A DNA stretch of 64,000 nucleotides from Flectonema sp. DT1601 (GCA_964019425.1 OZ025820.1:1-64000); one strand, 5' to 3'; positions 9,468 through 18,598 are shown, counted from the first letter of the stretch. Numbers and translations are program-made. Notes: generated from the letters alone by a model not told the origin.

Positions 9468-9494
9468 AAAACTGTAGCTTTAGAATCGTTGGTT
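9468..9494 (-). pseudogene. Truncated SL RNA gene (5' part of exon only)
   Basis: Only the first 24-27 nt of the 39-nt SL exon remain (rightmost base 9494 is exon nt 1). The rest of the exon, the GT donor and the RNA body are replaced by element X. The flanking DNA toward the next 5S gene is normal. Confidence 0.85.
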
Positions 9495-9602
9495 AACCTT
9501 AAAAAGCAGTTACCTCAGGTAATTAGAAATTGTGTGGCTTTTAGAACTACTAGCCAGTACTAACAGAAATGCTTGTTTGCGGGTAGGGAAGTAAAGGAAA
9601 AA

Positions 9603-9721
9603 GCCTGCAAGCACCCGGGGTTCCCACGTGATCACTCACCGCAGTACTAACCAGGCCTGCTGGTGCTTAACTTCCCAAATCGGGCGGGATGGGGTGCATT
9701 CACCAGAGTATGGCCGCAGGC
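9603..9721 (-). rRNA. 5S ribosomal RNA
   Basis: Minus strand, 119 nt, from GCCTGCGGCCATAC to GGGTGCTTGCAGGC followed by TTTTT, a Pol III terminator. The ends pair (GCCTGCGGC with GCTTGCAGGC). Internal promoter motifs are present: AGTTAAGCACC (A box) and GGCCTGGTTAGTACTGCGGT (C box). Length and motifs match eukaryotic 5S. Confidence 0.96.
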
Positions 9722-10023
9722 AATAGCAGATTTTTTTATTTCTCGGGAGCTTAGTGGGGCAACCTACCACCAGAAAAAAATTTGGAAAATTTTATTTATT
9801 TTTTTTTTTTTTTTTTTTTTTTTGAGGGATTTATTTTGTAGTGGGGGCTGGGGCTGGGTCTTAACATTAAAGTTAACGTGGGAGCGGCGAAAATTACGTC
9901 TTTCGGGGAAGAAAGCCAAAAAAAAAATATATTAAAATTTTTTTACGTAAAAATAGGAAACACGGTAAGTCTTTGTACATTTTCTTCTACTTGGCAAACA
10001 CAAGTCCACGGACAATAAAAAAA

Positions 10024-10134
10024 CCCCAAAGGAAGAAAATTCTTCCAAAGAGGTTAGCTAAATATTCCAAGCAAGCTCGGATGTTGAGACTGTACCAATA
10101 AAGTACAGAAACTGTAGCTTTAGAATCGTTGGTT
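10024..10134 (-). ncRNA. Spliced-leader (SL) RNA
   Basis: The exon is 10,096-10,134 (39 nt, AACCAACGATTC to TTTATTG) and is followed by the donor GGTACAGTCTC. The RNA body contains GGAAGA-ATTT-TCTTCC, a small hairpin with an AAUUUUC sequence that could serve as the Sm site. It ends at a run of T (10,017-10,023), giving an RNA of about 111-117 nt. The exon closely resembles the Diplonema SL. It donates the capped 5' end of nuclear mRNAs by trans-splicing. Confidence 0.93.
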
Positions 10135-10242
10135 AACCTTAAAAAGCAGTTACCTCAGGTAATTAGAAATTGTGTGGCTTTTAGAACTACTAGCCAGTAC
10201 TAACAGAAATGCTTGTTTGCGGGTAGGGAAGTAAAGGAAAAA

Positions 10243-10361
10243 GCCTGCAAGCACCCGGGGTTCCCACGTGATCACTCACCGCAGTACTAACCAGGCCTGC
10301 TGGTGCTTAACTTCCCAAATCGGGCGGGATGGGGTGCATTCACCAGAGTATGGCCGCAGGC
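10243..10361 (-). rRNA. 5S ribosomal RNA
   Basis: Second complete 5S copy, 640 bp from the first and identical to it by eye, with the TTTTT terminator on its 3' (low-coordinate) side. Confidence 0.96.
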
Positions 10362-10663
10362 AATAGCAGATTTTTTTATTTCTCGGGAGCTTAGTGGGGC
10401 AACCTACCACCAGAAAAAAATTTGGAAAATTTTATTTATTTTTTTTTTTTTTTTTTTTTTTTTGAGGGATTTATTTTGTAGTGGGGGCTGGGGCTGGGTC
10501 TTAACATTAAAGTTAACGTGGGAGCGGCGAAAATTACGTCTTTCGGGGAAGAAAGCCAAAAAAAAAATATATTAAAATTTTTTTACGTAAAAATAGGAAA
10601 CACGGTAAGTCTTTGTACATTTTCTTCTACTTGGCAAACACAAGTCCACGGACAATAAAAAAA

Positions 10664-10774
10664 CCCCAAAGGAAGAAAATTCTTCCAAAGAGGTTAGCTA
10701 AATATTCCAAGCAAGCTCGGATGTTGAGACTGTACCAATAAAGTACAGAAACTGTAGCTTTAGAATCGTTGGTT
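10664..10774 (-). ncRNA. Spliced-leader (SL) RNA
   Basis: Complete SL gene: 39-nt exon at 10,736-10,774, GT donor, hairpin/Sm-like body and T-run. Identical by eye to the copy at 10,024. Confidence 0.93.
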
Positions 10775-10882
10775 AACCTTAAAAAGCAGTTACCTCAGGT
10801 AATTAGAAATTGTGTGGCTTTTAGAACTACTAGCCAGTACTAACAGAAATGCTTGTTTGCGGGTAGGGAAGTAAAGGAAAAA

Positions 10883-11001
10883 GCCTGCAAGCACCCGGGG
10901 TTCCCACGTGATCACTCACCGCAGTACTAACCAGGCCTGCTGGTGCTTAACTTCCCAAATCGGGCGGGATGGGGTGCATTCACCAGAGTATGGCCGCAGG
11001 C
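10883..11001 (-). rRNA. 5S ribosomal RNA, next to the LINE insertion
   Basis: Complete 5S gene. LINE copy 2 inserted about 20 bp upstream of its 5' end in the opposite orientation. The internal promoter is intact, so the gene may still be transcribed. Confidence 0.95.
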
Positions 11002-11007
11002 AATAGC

Positions 11008-11021
11008 AGATTTTTTTATTT
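11008..11021. repeat. LINE target-site duplication, left copy
   Basis: AGATTTTTTTATTT, repeated at 18,395-18,408 after the LINE tail and present once in empty units. It is A/T-rich, as expected for an APE-type target. Confidence 0.88.
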
Positions 11022-11039
11022 ATTAAGGGACCACACAAA

Positions 11040-14000
11040 ATGCCTCCACGCGGCGGTCTCGGACGGCAGAGACCGACTAAATTTTGCAACCAGATGGGAG
11101 GAGAAATACTCTCACGGAAGGAAAGGAACCAGAAAGCACACACAGAGAACGGGAACGGTAAGAAAGACAGGAAGACGAGCGTAGACACGAAGGAACGAGA
11201 CGAGTTGAGGGAGAGACTCGCACGGGATGGCCTAAGAAGGCTGGATCGGGACGAAGACAGGAAGAAGGACGAGAAGGTCCTCAAGAAAAAACAGGCAGAG
11301 CAGGAAGAAGAGAAGAACGAACTGCTGCAACAACAAGAGCTCCTCTGCAAACAACAGAGTGAGCTAGAAGTTAACTTCCAGAAGAAACAGGAAGAATTAT
11401 TCCAAAAGCAACAACAGCTTGAGGAAGTACTGACTAACCATAAACAGCAACAACTTGTCAACCAGAAACAACTGGACCATCAACAGCAACAAAACCAGGA
11501 ACATCTGCATCAACAACAGAAGGCTCTTACTCAGTACGAAGATGAACTCTGTCTGAAGCAACAACAGCAAGAACAGCAACTTAGCCATCAAGTCAAAAAG
11601 CAGCAGGAAATTCAACAGCAGCAGCAACAGCAACTTGATCAACAAGTCCAACAACAGCAGGATAAGCATATACAACAGCAACAACAACTTGAGCATCAAG
11701 TCCAACAACAACATCAAAACCAACAACATAGCCAAGAGTTGTTAAACCAACAACAACAAGAACTGCTACAATATAAAGCAGACCTACAACAGAAGCAGGA
11801 ACAAATCCTGATCCAACAACAGCAGCTCGAACAGCAGCACAGCAAGGAGAAGGCTGTCGAGGATGAGTCTCTCCGAAGAAGAAGATGCCAACTCGAAGAA
11901 GACCAACGCCAACAACAACAAGAACAGTCCAGGATTCAACAGAATCTGCAACTGCAACAGGTTAGCCTGGAGGAAAAACAGCAGCTGCTTCAACATCAAC
12001 TGAATGTGGAGTTGGAAAAGGGCAAACTGGACCAGCAGCAACAACAACAGAGACGGGAAGAAATCAAAAAGCAGGAAGATGACCTTGAGCATCAACGACT
12101 CCAACTACAACGCCAGCAGGAGGACGAGATGGAGAAGGGTAGGAAGGAACTCCAGTGTCTCAGGAACAAGCTAGACATGGAGTTCGAACAACAGAAGCTG
12201 CGTAGCCATCAACTCCAACAACAACAAGAAAAGGAGAAGGAACAAGGGAGGAAGGAACTGCTCCAACTTCAACGGGAGCTTGGAAAGGAGTTCGAACAAC
12301 AGCAACAAGAAGACCAGAAGTCAAAGCTAGATCTGGAACTTCAAGAAGGAAAACTGCGACAACAGCAACAGAAGCTCCAACTCCAACAAAGCAGCCTCCG
12401 TCAGCAAACGCATGCAGTAAGCCAACCTCCGGTTTACTACATGCAGCACCAGCCTTATGCACCGATGCATCAAAGGCAACCGTACCCGCCGGTACTTCCG
12501 CAACAACAGGGAATTGAACAACTCCGACTGGAGCTCCAGAAAGAGAGAGAAGAGAAGGGTGAGCTGAGGAAGTTGCTCATGGAACTCCAGACTCAGCTGA
12601 AAGAACTGAGACAGGAGTTGGCCTCATCGAGAGCGCAGAGAAGCGAAGAAGTGAATGAGGTCGTAGTAGCCCCGAGCCAACCACCACTGGGAATTGCCAA
12701 CTTAGTGAACGGTCTGACCTACTCTCGCTCCTACGGCCTCACCACTGATGAGTCAAAGGTTAGATCAGCTGTACAGAGGAACTGCACATCCGAGTGGGAA
12801 TCACTGGAAAAGAAAGCGATGCAGTCGATGAAAGCTGTTGAAAAAGCCAGACGTCTCTGGGAGAAAACCAACAAGAAGGAGAGGGAAGTGTTGAACTCCT
12901 GGAGCCTGAGGGAAGTTGATTGGAACATTCCGGTCACGAAGTTTGAGGAGGTATCGAAAGGGAATCAAGGAGTAGCCCTTGCGACGCCTTCGGAGGCAAG
13001 AGATCTTCTGGGGATGAAGCCGGAGGTTCCTGCATGGAAAACGTGCAGCGTGGTAACGCTGGACCAAGTGAATGGACAAGGAAGAAGGGAACACGTGCTA
13101 TTATCGAGCAAGGATGGAAACAAGGTACATCGCATCTTCATTCATGACCTGGGTGAGGCTGCTCTACCAAAGGGTAAGCGGGGTATTAAATCGGTGAAGG
13201 CAATAGTGACCGCTCCTAAAAGAAGGTGGAAGGATGATAAGTGGCTTGAGTTAGCGAGTAAGCCTGAGCACCTCATCACAAAAGAAATGAAGGACACACC
13301 CGGCTTCATGGAAGCGTACAACTTCAGGGTAACGAAGAGTACGGTGTCGGCTGTCATCCGACTGAGGAAATCCGGGGCGGTGGAACTGCTAAGAACTTCC
13401 GGCAAAGATGGGAGGTTCTTGTGGATCCAAGACGAAGGGGAGGCTCCGAAGGATACAGTTATTTGGCTTCAGGACGAGTGCTCTTTGAAGGAGGCAGTTG
13501 AACACTCTGATTCCTTGGAATCGTTGGGATTAGTCGAAAACCCTAAAGGTTTTGGTATCAGAGTTTCACCGGAGCTGGAAGATGTAACCAGGGAAAAACT
13601 GGGAATCCCTGCAAAGCTCCCTGAATTAGAAATCTCGGGAATTCCGTTAGATGTACTTCCCCGTGAAGCGGTAGCGCTGCTGGCGAAGGATGGGTGGCAT
13701 GTGAGAGCAACCGTGGATGGAGTAAGGACTGGATACAGATGGATGAGGGTGCGTGCTGAAGTGCCGGATGACGACACGGTATTAATCGACGGTAGGGCAT
13801 GTACGGTTGAGGTAGTTCAAAGACAAGATCGTAAGAAGCGCCAAGCTGCCAGAGAGGTGGATGTGAAGGAGAAAACTCAGCCAACGTCAACTGCGGAGAG
13901 CACACCGGAAAAAGGCCTTACTCCGCCGGAGAAGAGACGCGATCCAACAGAGGGGGAGGCCTCTAATCGTTGCTACTTGCGAGCAGAATTCTTATCCTTT

Positions 14001-14204
14001 CATGGTAAGGGGAAGGGGAAGAGACTCTGGCGGGAAGCGGGTGTGAAGATTGAGGAGAGGAAAGGAGCCTTGAAGGAAGTAGGTCCTGTAGAGCAGGTTG
14101 TGACAAAGAAAACTGTGAAGAAGTCGACAGCTGAACAGGATACGATGGAACGAAGGATGGATCGTTTAGAGATGCTGATGACGAGATTCTTGGAAGGTAA
14201 ATGA
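11040..14204 (+). CDS. LINE ORF1 protein, glutamine-rich coiled coil (copy 2, complete)
   Basis: 1,054 residues from the first ATG of the element. Residues 1-40 are basic. About 60-455 form a very long Q/L/E coiled coil with many CAA/CAG runs. A QPPVYYMQHQPY linker lies near 460-485 and a second coiled coil (EQLRLELQKEREEKG) near 490-530. Residues about 560-1000 look globular and match no family I recognise. The C-terminus is lysine-rich and ends in a short coiled coil (MERRMDRLEMLMTRFLE). It is long for a LINE ORF1 and lacks CCHC knuckles. The likely role is binding and packaging element RNA (inferred). It ends at a TGA in frame with ORF2. Confidence 0.9.
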   Translation: MPPRGGLGRQRPTKFCNQMGGEILSRKERNQKAHTENGNGKKDRKTSVDTKERDELRERLARDGLRRLDRDEDRKKDEKVLKKKQAEQEEEKNELLQQQELLCKQQSELEVNFQKKQEELFQKQQQLEEVLTNHKQQQLVNQKQLDHQQQQNQEHLHQQQKALTQYEDELCLKQQQQEQQLSHQVKKQQEIQQQQQQQLDQQVQQQQDKHIQQQQQLEHQVQQQHQNQQHSQELLNQQQQELLQYKADLQQKQEQILIQQQQLEQQHSKEKAVEDESLRRRRCQLEEDQRQQQQEQSRIQQNLQLQQVSLEEKQQLLQHQLNVELEKGKLDQQQQQQRREEIKKQEDDLEHQRLQLQRQQEDEMEKGRKELQCLRNKLDMEFEQQKLRSHQLQQQQEKEKEQGRKELLQLQRELGKEFEQQQQEDQKSKLDLELQEGKLRQQQQKLQLQQSSLRQQTHAVSQPPVYYMQHQPYAPMHQRQPYPPVLPQQQGIEQLRLELQKEREEKGELRKLLMELQTQLKELRQELASSRAQRSEEVNEVVVAPSQPPLGIANLVNGLTYSRSYGLTTDESKVRSAVQRNCTSEWESLEKKAMQSMKAVEKARRLWEKTNKKEREVLNSWSLREVDWNIPVTKFEEVSKGNQGVALATPSEARDLLGMKPEVPAWKTCSVVTLDQVNGQGRREHVLLSSKDGNKVHRIFIHDLGEAALPKGKRGIKSVKAIVTAPKRRWKDDKWLELASKPEHLITKEMKDTPGFMEAYNFRVTKSTVSAVIRLRKSGAVELLRTSGKDGRFLWIQDEGEAPKDTVIWLQDECSLKEAVEHSDSLESLGLVENPKGFGIRVSPELEDVTREKLGIPAKLPELEISGIPLDVLPREAVALLAKDGWHVRATVDGVRTGYRWMRVRAEVPDDDTVLIDGRACTVEVVQRQDRKKRQAAREVDVKEKTQPTSTAESTPEKGLTPPEKRRDPTEGEASNRCYLRAEFLSFHGKGKGKRLWREAGVKIEERKGALKEVGPVEQVVTKKTVKKSTAEQDTMERRMDRLEMLMTRFLEGK

Positions 14205-14288
14205 CGGCACGTAGATGGAAGGAACTGGGCTGAGACTCGAAGACGTCTCTTGCTGATAGCAGGGGACGTTGAACGAAACCCAGGGCCG
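14202..14288 (+). promoter_or_regulatory. ORF1/ORF2 recoding junction: TGA-CGG and 2A motif (copy 2)
   Basis: Same junction as in copy 1: TGA 14,202-14,204 followed by CGG, no frame change, then GDVERNPGP with the expected skip point at 14,285/14,286. The out-of-frame ATG in the gap is also the same. Both open copies keep it, so it is unlikely to be a sequencing error, although the copies are too alike to show selection. Confidence 0.7.
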
Positions 14289-17200
14289 AATAGGAGAAAG
14301 GATGGTCCCTCTTGCAAACTAAATGTAATCAGTTGGAATTGTCGCACCATCTCGAACAAAATGGAGTTCATTGGACACATCCTGAGTAAGCTTGACCCCG
14401 ACGTACTTTGCCTTCAGGAGACTTCTTGCAGGATGGCATTGTTTCATTGGAACTACGTTTGCTACAGGAGGGATAGGCCAGGAAGGGGAGGTGGCCTGAT
14501 CACTTTAATAAAACGAGGAATTCAACATGATTGCTTTGATATCTCCATACCGTCGATGAGAGGAACCGTCGAGTCGATGGGTGTCAGAATTAACGAAGAC
14601 GTAAGTATTCTCAACATCTACTCCCCACCGAGCTCGAGGATTAATTTTGAACTATTCTCCCTGAAACGTGTTGGCAAGTTCATTCTCGCTGGTGACTTCA
14701 ACGCACACCATAGGTACTGGTCCAAGAAAACCGACGTAAAAGGCTGTGACCTTCTCAACTGGACAGGGCAAGAGGACCTCCTGATTGCGAACCCGCCAGG
14801 TCTAGCGACACTGCCGAGACATGGGACCTCGCCCGATCTGATCCTGCACCACGAGGAGATTCAACTGCTTAACTTTGAGCTGGTAGGTGAAGGAATTGAG
14901 CACGGTTCGGATCATACACCACTCTCTGCTACCTTCGATACGCTCTCACCCCTTGAGCCTTCGGGCAACCACGCGACGAAGAGATCGGTCTGGGACTTCA
15001 ATACAGCTGATTGGTACTCATATGAACATGAACTAGACTACAGGTTTGGAAAGGTAAACAACTCTGCGAGCGTTGGGAGAAGAGCAGTAACGTTCAACAG
15101 AATCGTTCTTGGAGTAGCGAAGAGGTACGTTAGGAGAAGGCTTCGGATCAAAGGGAAGAGAAGAAGAATGTGGAACGCTTCCACCCCAGATACCAAGCGT
15201 GCGAAGGGAAAATTTATCGCTGAACGGCTAGCAAAAGGTGAAGGCTTTGCATATGCGTTCAAAAAGATAAAGGACCTTGAGACGGATGAAGGACGTGAAA
15301 TTCACATTCCGGAGTTTGACGAGAACCAACTACCTGCGAAGTTCTTGGAACAATTTGTTAAGACCCCGACAAAACGTAAACTAGGACCTCCGAATACGAA
15401 GAGCAGCGACTTCGCCAAAATCGGAGGGAATCTAACAATGACTGAACTGAAGCGAGCCATCAAGAAGGTAAGGCCCGGGAAAGCACCAGGTCCAGATGGA
15501 ATCCATGGGATAATGTTGAAGAACTTATCGGTGATAGGAATGGATTTCCTCCTGGCGTTATTCAATGAATCGTGGCTAACGTCAAAGGTACCGAGGATCT
15601 GGAAGGAGGGTCTTATCAAGCCAGTTTACAAACCAGGTAAGCCAAAAGATAAGATCGCAGGTTTCAGACCGATCACGTTGACCTCGGTGGTGGGTAAAGT
15701 ACTTGAAAGAGTGATTTATGATAGGTTGATGTATTGGCTTACCCAGAACAATGCCCTGTCGTCTATCCAGGCGGGTTTTAGAAGAGGAAGGAATACGTGT
15801 GAGCAGATTTCAATGTTAGTCAACGCTCTTCATGAGGCCAGTGAAAAGAACAAGAGCTCTGTTCTGCTGTCGTTCGACTTCACGGAAGCATTTGATAGAA
15901 TTAATCATGAGAAACTGATCAAGAAGATGAAGAACATGAGTATTCCCTCCCCGTTCATTGCATGGGTAGTTGACTTCCTGAAGGGCAGGCAGGCAAGGGT
16001 GAGTGCGAATGGCAACCTTAGCTCCTACAGAACGGTAACGAGGGGGGTTCCCCAAGGTTCGATTATCGGTCCGCTGCTATACCTGATTTATGTTGATGAC
16101 CTGGCGAAGTTGTTGGAAAAGACTGGCTCAGTTTCGGCTCTTTATGCAGATGACACCGCTTGTGTAGTCTCTGATAAGGACGTTAATTTAACCAATAAGA
16201 AAGCGCAATGGATCCTTGGACTTGTGGATAGCTGGTGCAAAACCAATGATATGGCACTGTCCGTCTCTAAGACATGTGGTATGCCTGTGCGCTGCCCAAA
16301 GGATATCTACTGGAGACTGGGCTTCCCCAGGACTGCAAAGGATAATTATTACGTTGTAAGCAGGGGAGATCTGGCTAAGATGATCAGACCGAACGAGTTT
16401 GGAAGGCCAATTCTGGGTAGTGGAGAAACCATTCTCAAGGTGGATGATACCGAAGTTGCTAATACGAAGGACCTGCTTGCAATTTTCCCTGATGGATCAA
16501 GTAAGCTGAGAGTAAAGTTGTTAACCGCAGTACTGATGCCGATGGTAGACAGCGTTAAATACCTGGGGGTGCACATTGATGGTGATTTATCTTATGGAAC
16601 ACAGGTCGGAAAGATGCTGGATGAGACCAGGAAGGGTCTTGCACTCCTGGGGAAACTAGAACAGTATGATTTTGATTTTAAGACGCTGTGCATGGTCAAG
16701 AACCTGTACATACTTTCAAGGCTGTCATATGGGCTGGAGAGCTTCGGTCCTTTCCTATCTGAGGGTCAGATTGATCTTGTGGACTTGAATCTGAAGAAGA
16801 TTGCGAGAAGGATAACGGGTTGCAGCATCTACACCAGGTCTCTCCCACTGCTCTTGGAGGCGAACATGCTCCCGATGAAGTTGATAATAGAAAAACAGGC
16901 CAGAACTGCTCTGTTTAGGTATCGATCGCTGAAGTGGGTACGTTCGACGAACCGAATAGCGAAAGGATTCTGGAGTTCTAAGTTGCCGCAGGAAGATTGT
17001 AACATCGCCCTCCAAGGAATAGTTCAACCTGACAGCATCGAACCCTGGGCGGATGTACCAAATCTAGAGATATCCTGTGGGTATGGTCATAACAAGACCG
17101 GTGATGCAGATGTGGATAGGAACAAATTTGAGGAATACTGCAGGGACCTAGTCCCTTGCAACTCGGCTATATATGTGGACGGCTCACATGATCCTGCTAA

Positions 17201-18092
17201 CTACACTGCGGGTGCGGCAGCAGTACAGGTCTCACCAACTGAGAGAACGATGTCGTCAAGACTTGTAGCTACTGAAAGCAGCTACAAGGCTGAACAAGTA
17301 ACACTCAAACTGCTGATGAGAGAAATTGGCAAAGCTGACTCGATCTTGGGTCCCAGGTCAGGTATTACCAGAATCTTCAGTGACTCGAAATCCAACCTGG
17401 AGGAACTCAATGGAGGGATTGTTGCCCAGAGGAAGTTGAACTCTCTGTTAATACTGGAAAGCATTAGGGATCTGAAGACACAGGTGCATCTCCAGTTTAT
17501 CCCGGCCCATGTGGGGATTGAACCACACGATAAGGCTGATAAGCTGGCCAAAGAAGTCTCGAAGGATGCCGAAAGTAAACCGGTCTCAACGACCATAGAT
17601 TTCTTCGCCCACAAATCAAGGGTAGCGAGGGAGTCTCACAGGAAGTTGATAGGAAAGATGATGGAAGCCTCCGAGAAGGCAAAGCCTCCAATGAAACGGG
17701 TGATGCTCAGACAGTATCTGGAGGCGACCGGAGGATTGAGAACTGCTAGATATCCGAAAGACATGCTGAGGGCTTCGGAAGTAAGAATTGCACAATTCAG
17801 AACGGGTTCACACCCCTTGCTGAGAGACAAAGGCGTACAACTGAAGTGCCCTTTTTGTAAACGGACGGACTCATCACCTAGACACTTGATGTTTAACTGC
17901 ATGAACTCTGCTCTGGTACGCATCAGAAATGGAACAATTGGATCTGTCATGGAAGAAGCGAAGATTTCAAAGAAGGAACACAGCCTGCTATTTATGTTCG
18001 CTACGAGGAACTTACATTCCCTCGCTGGCTTCATATGGCATTTAGAACAATGGACGGCAACAAGCTGTTATCAGAAGTTACTATCTTTTTAG
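14205..18092 (+). CDS. LINE ORF2 polyprotein (copy 2)
   Basis: The translation is identical to ORF2 of copy 1, with the same order: 2A motif, APE endonuclease, reverse transcriptase (FDFTEAFDRIN, GVPQGSIIGPLLYLIY, LYADDTA), RNase H and CPFC zinc knuckle. The usual 2A product would begin with the proline at 14,286, so the mature enzyme would start PNRRKDGPS just before the endonuclease. RNase H followed by a knuckle separates this element from L1 and RTE types and supports the Ingi/I/Jockey side of the LINE tree. Confidence 0.92.
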   Translation, partial: RHVDGRNWAETRRRLLLIAGDVERNPGPNRRKDGPSCKLNVISWNCRTISNKMEFIGHILSKLDPDVLCLQETSCRMALFHWNYVCYRRDRPGRGGGLITLIKRGIQHDCFDISIPSMRGTVESMGVRINEDVSILNIYSPPSSRINFELFSLKRVGKFILAGDFNAHHRYWSKKTDVKGCDLLNWTGQEDLLIANPPGLATLPRHGTSPDLILHHEEIQLLNFELVGEGIEHGSDHTPLSATFDTLSPLEPSGNHATKRSVWDFNTADWYSYEHELDYRFGKVNNSASVGRRAVTFNRIVLGVAKRYVRRRLRIKGKRRRMWNASTPDTKRAKGKFIAERLAKGEGFAYAFKKIKDLETDEGREIHIPEFDENQLPAKFLEQFVKTPTKRKLGPPNTKSSDFAKIGGNLTMTELKRAIKKVRPGKAPGPDGIHGIMLKNLSVIGMDFLLALFNESWLTSKVPRIWKEGLIKPVYKPGKPKDKIAGFRPITLTSVVGKVLERVIYDRLMYWLTQNNALSSIQAGFRRGRNTCEQISMLVNALHEASEKNKSSVLLSFDFTEAFDRINHEKLIKKMKNMSIPSPFIAWVVDFLKGRQARVSANGNLSSYRTVTRGVPQGSIIGPLLYLIYVDDLAKLLEKTGSVSALYADDTACVVSDKDVNLTNKKAQWILGLVDSWCKTNDMALSVSKTCGMPVRCPKDIYWRLGFPRTAKDNYYVVSRGDLAKMIRPNEFGRPILGSGETILKVDDTEVANTKDLLAIFPDGSSKLRVKLLTAVLMPMVDSVKYLGVHIDGDLSYGTQVGKMLDETRKGLALLGKLEQYDFDFKTLCMVKNLYILSRLSYGLESFGPFLSEGQIDLVDLNLKKIARRITGCSIYTRSLPLLLEANMLPMKLIIEKQARTALFRYRSLKWVRSTNRIAKGFWSSKLPQEDCNIALQGIVQPDSIEPWADVPNLEISCGYGHNKTGDADVDRNKFEEYCRDLVPCNSAIYVDGSHDPANYTAGAAAVQVSPTERTMSSRLVATESSYKAEQVTLKLLMREIGKADSILGPRSGITRIFSDSKSNLEELNGGIVAQRKLNSLLILESIRDLKTQVHLQFIPAHVGIEPHDKADKLAKEVSKDAESKPVSTTIDFFAHKSRVARESHRKLIGKMMEASEKAKPPMKRVMLRQYLEATGGLRTARYPKDMLRASEVRIAQFRTGSHPLLRDKGVQLKCPFCKRTDSSPRHLMFNCMNSALVRIRNGTIGSVMEEAKISKKEHSLLFMFATRNLHSLAGFIWHLEQWTATSCYQKLLSF

Positions 18093-18394
18093 TATATCAT
18101 ACTCATACATCACTCCTAATTCATCTCCTAATAACTCTCTGAGGACATCCGTAGAGCTTCATAGCTCGCAGGTAACCCAGTGGTCTTTGGCCACCGTCTC
18201 CGTATTGATCATTCGCTTTGTACTTACAGTGTCGTGAGCTTCCTATCCGGGGAAGTCCTCCAACGGACTCACAACAGTTGCACTCGTTGTTGCTTATTTA
18301 CTTAGTTAAAAAATAAGAAGAGCGAGTATGCTCAGAAAGAATAAAAACAAAGTAGAAAGACAGGGGGGATGTGACTAAATAAATAAATAAAAGA
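18093..18394 (+). other. LINE 3' UTR and A-rich tail (copy 2)
   Basis: Same as the copy 1 3' UTR; ends CTAAATAAATAAATAAAAGA right at the target-site duplication. Confidence 0.8.
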
Positions 18395-18598
18395 AGATTT
18401 TTTTATTTCTCGGGAGCTTAGTGGGGCAACCTACCACCAGAAAAAAATTTGGAAAATTTTATTTATTTTTTTTTTTTTTTTTTTTTTTTTGAGGGATTTA
18501 TTTTGTAGTGGGGGCTGGGGCTGGGTCTTAACATTAAAGTTAACGTGGGAGCGGCGAAAATTACGTCTTTCGGGGAAGAAAGCCAAAAAAAAAATATA
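18395..18598. repeat. SL/5S repeat-unit fragment between LINE and transposon (copy 2)
   Basis: 204-bp piece of a 640-bp unit, matching 6,654-6,857. Its left 14 bp are the right LINE target-site duplication, and its last TA (18,597-18,598) is the left target of the transposon. Confidence 0.9.

Larger units (their letters stand above)
9468..11021 (-). repeat. SL/5S rDNA tandem repeats, first segment (about 2.4 units of 640 bp)
   Basis: Direct tandem repeat with a 640-bp period. On the minus strand each unit holds a 5S rRNA gene and, 109 bp from it, an SL RNA gene, both in the same direction. A poly(T) tract (22-24 T on the plus strand) and a G-rich block (GGGGGCTGGGGCTGGG) lie between them. 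Units look identical by eye apart from the poly(T) length and single bases. The segment ends where LINE copy 2 is inserted. Confidence 0.95.
11022..18394 (+). mobile_element. Ingi/L1Tc-like LINE, copy 2, full length
   Basis: Complete 7,373-bp element between two copies of the 14-bp duplication AGATTTTTTTATTT. It starts ATTAAGGGACCACACAAA, only 18 nt before the ORF1 ATG, and ends in an AAAT-rich tail. ORF1 (1,054 aa) and ORF2 (about 1,280 aa) are both open. It sits in the SL/5S repeat just upstream of a 5S gene and points the other way. With all catalytic motifs present and near-identity to copy 1, it looks recently active or recently duplicated. Confidence 0.95.

Noticed and set aside
9663-9935. 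90-codon plus-strand frame repeated in every 640-bp unit
   Set aside because: It is the antisense of the 5S gene plus the poly(T) tract, and it repeats only because the unit does.
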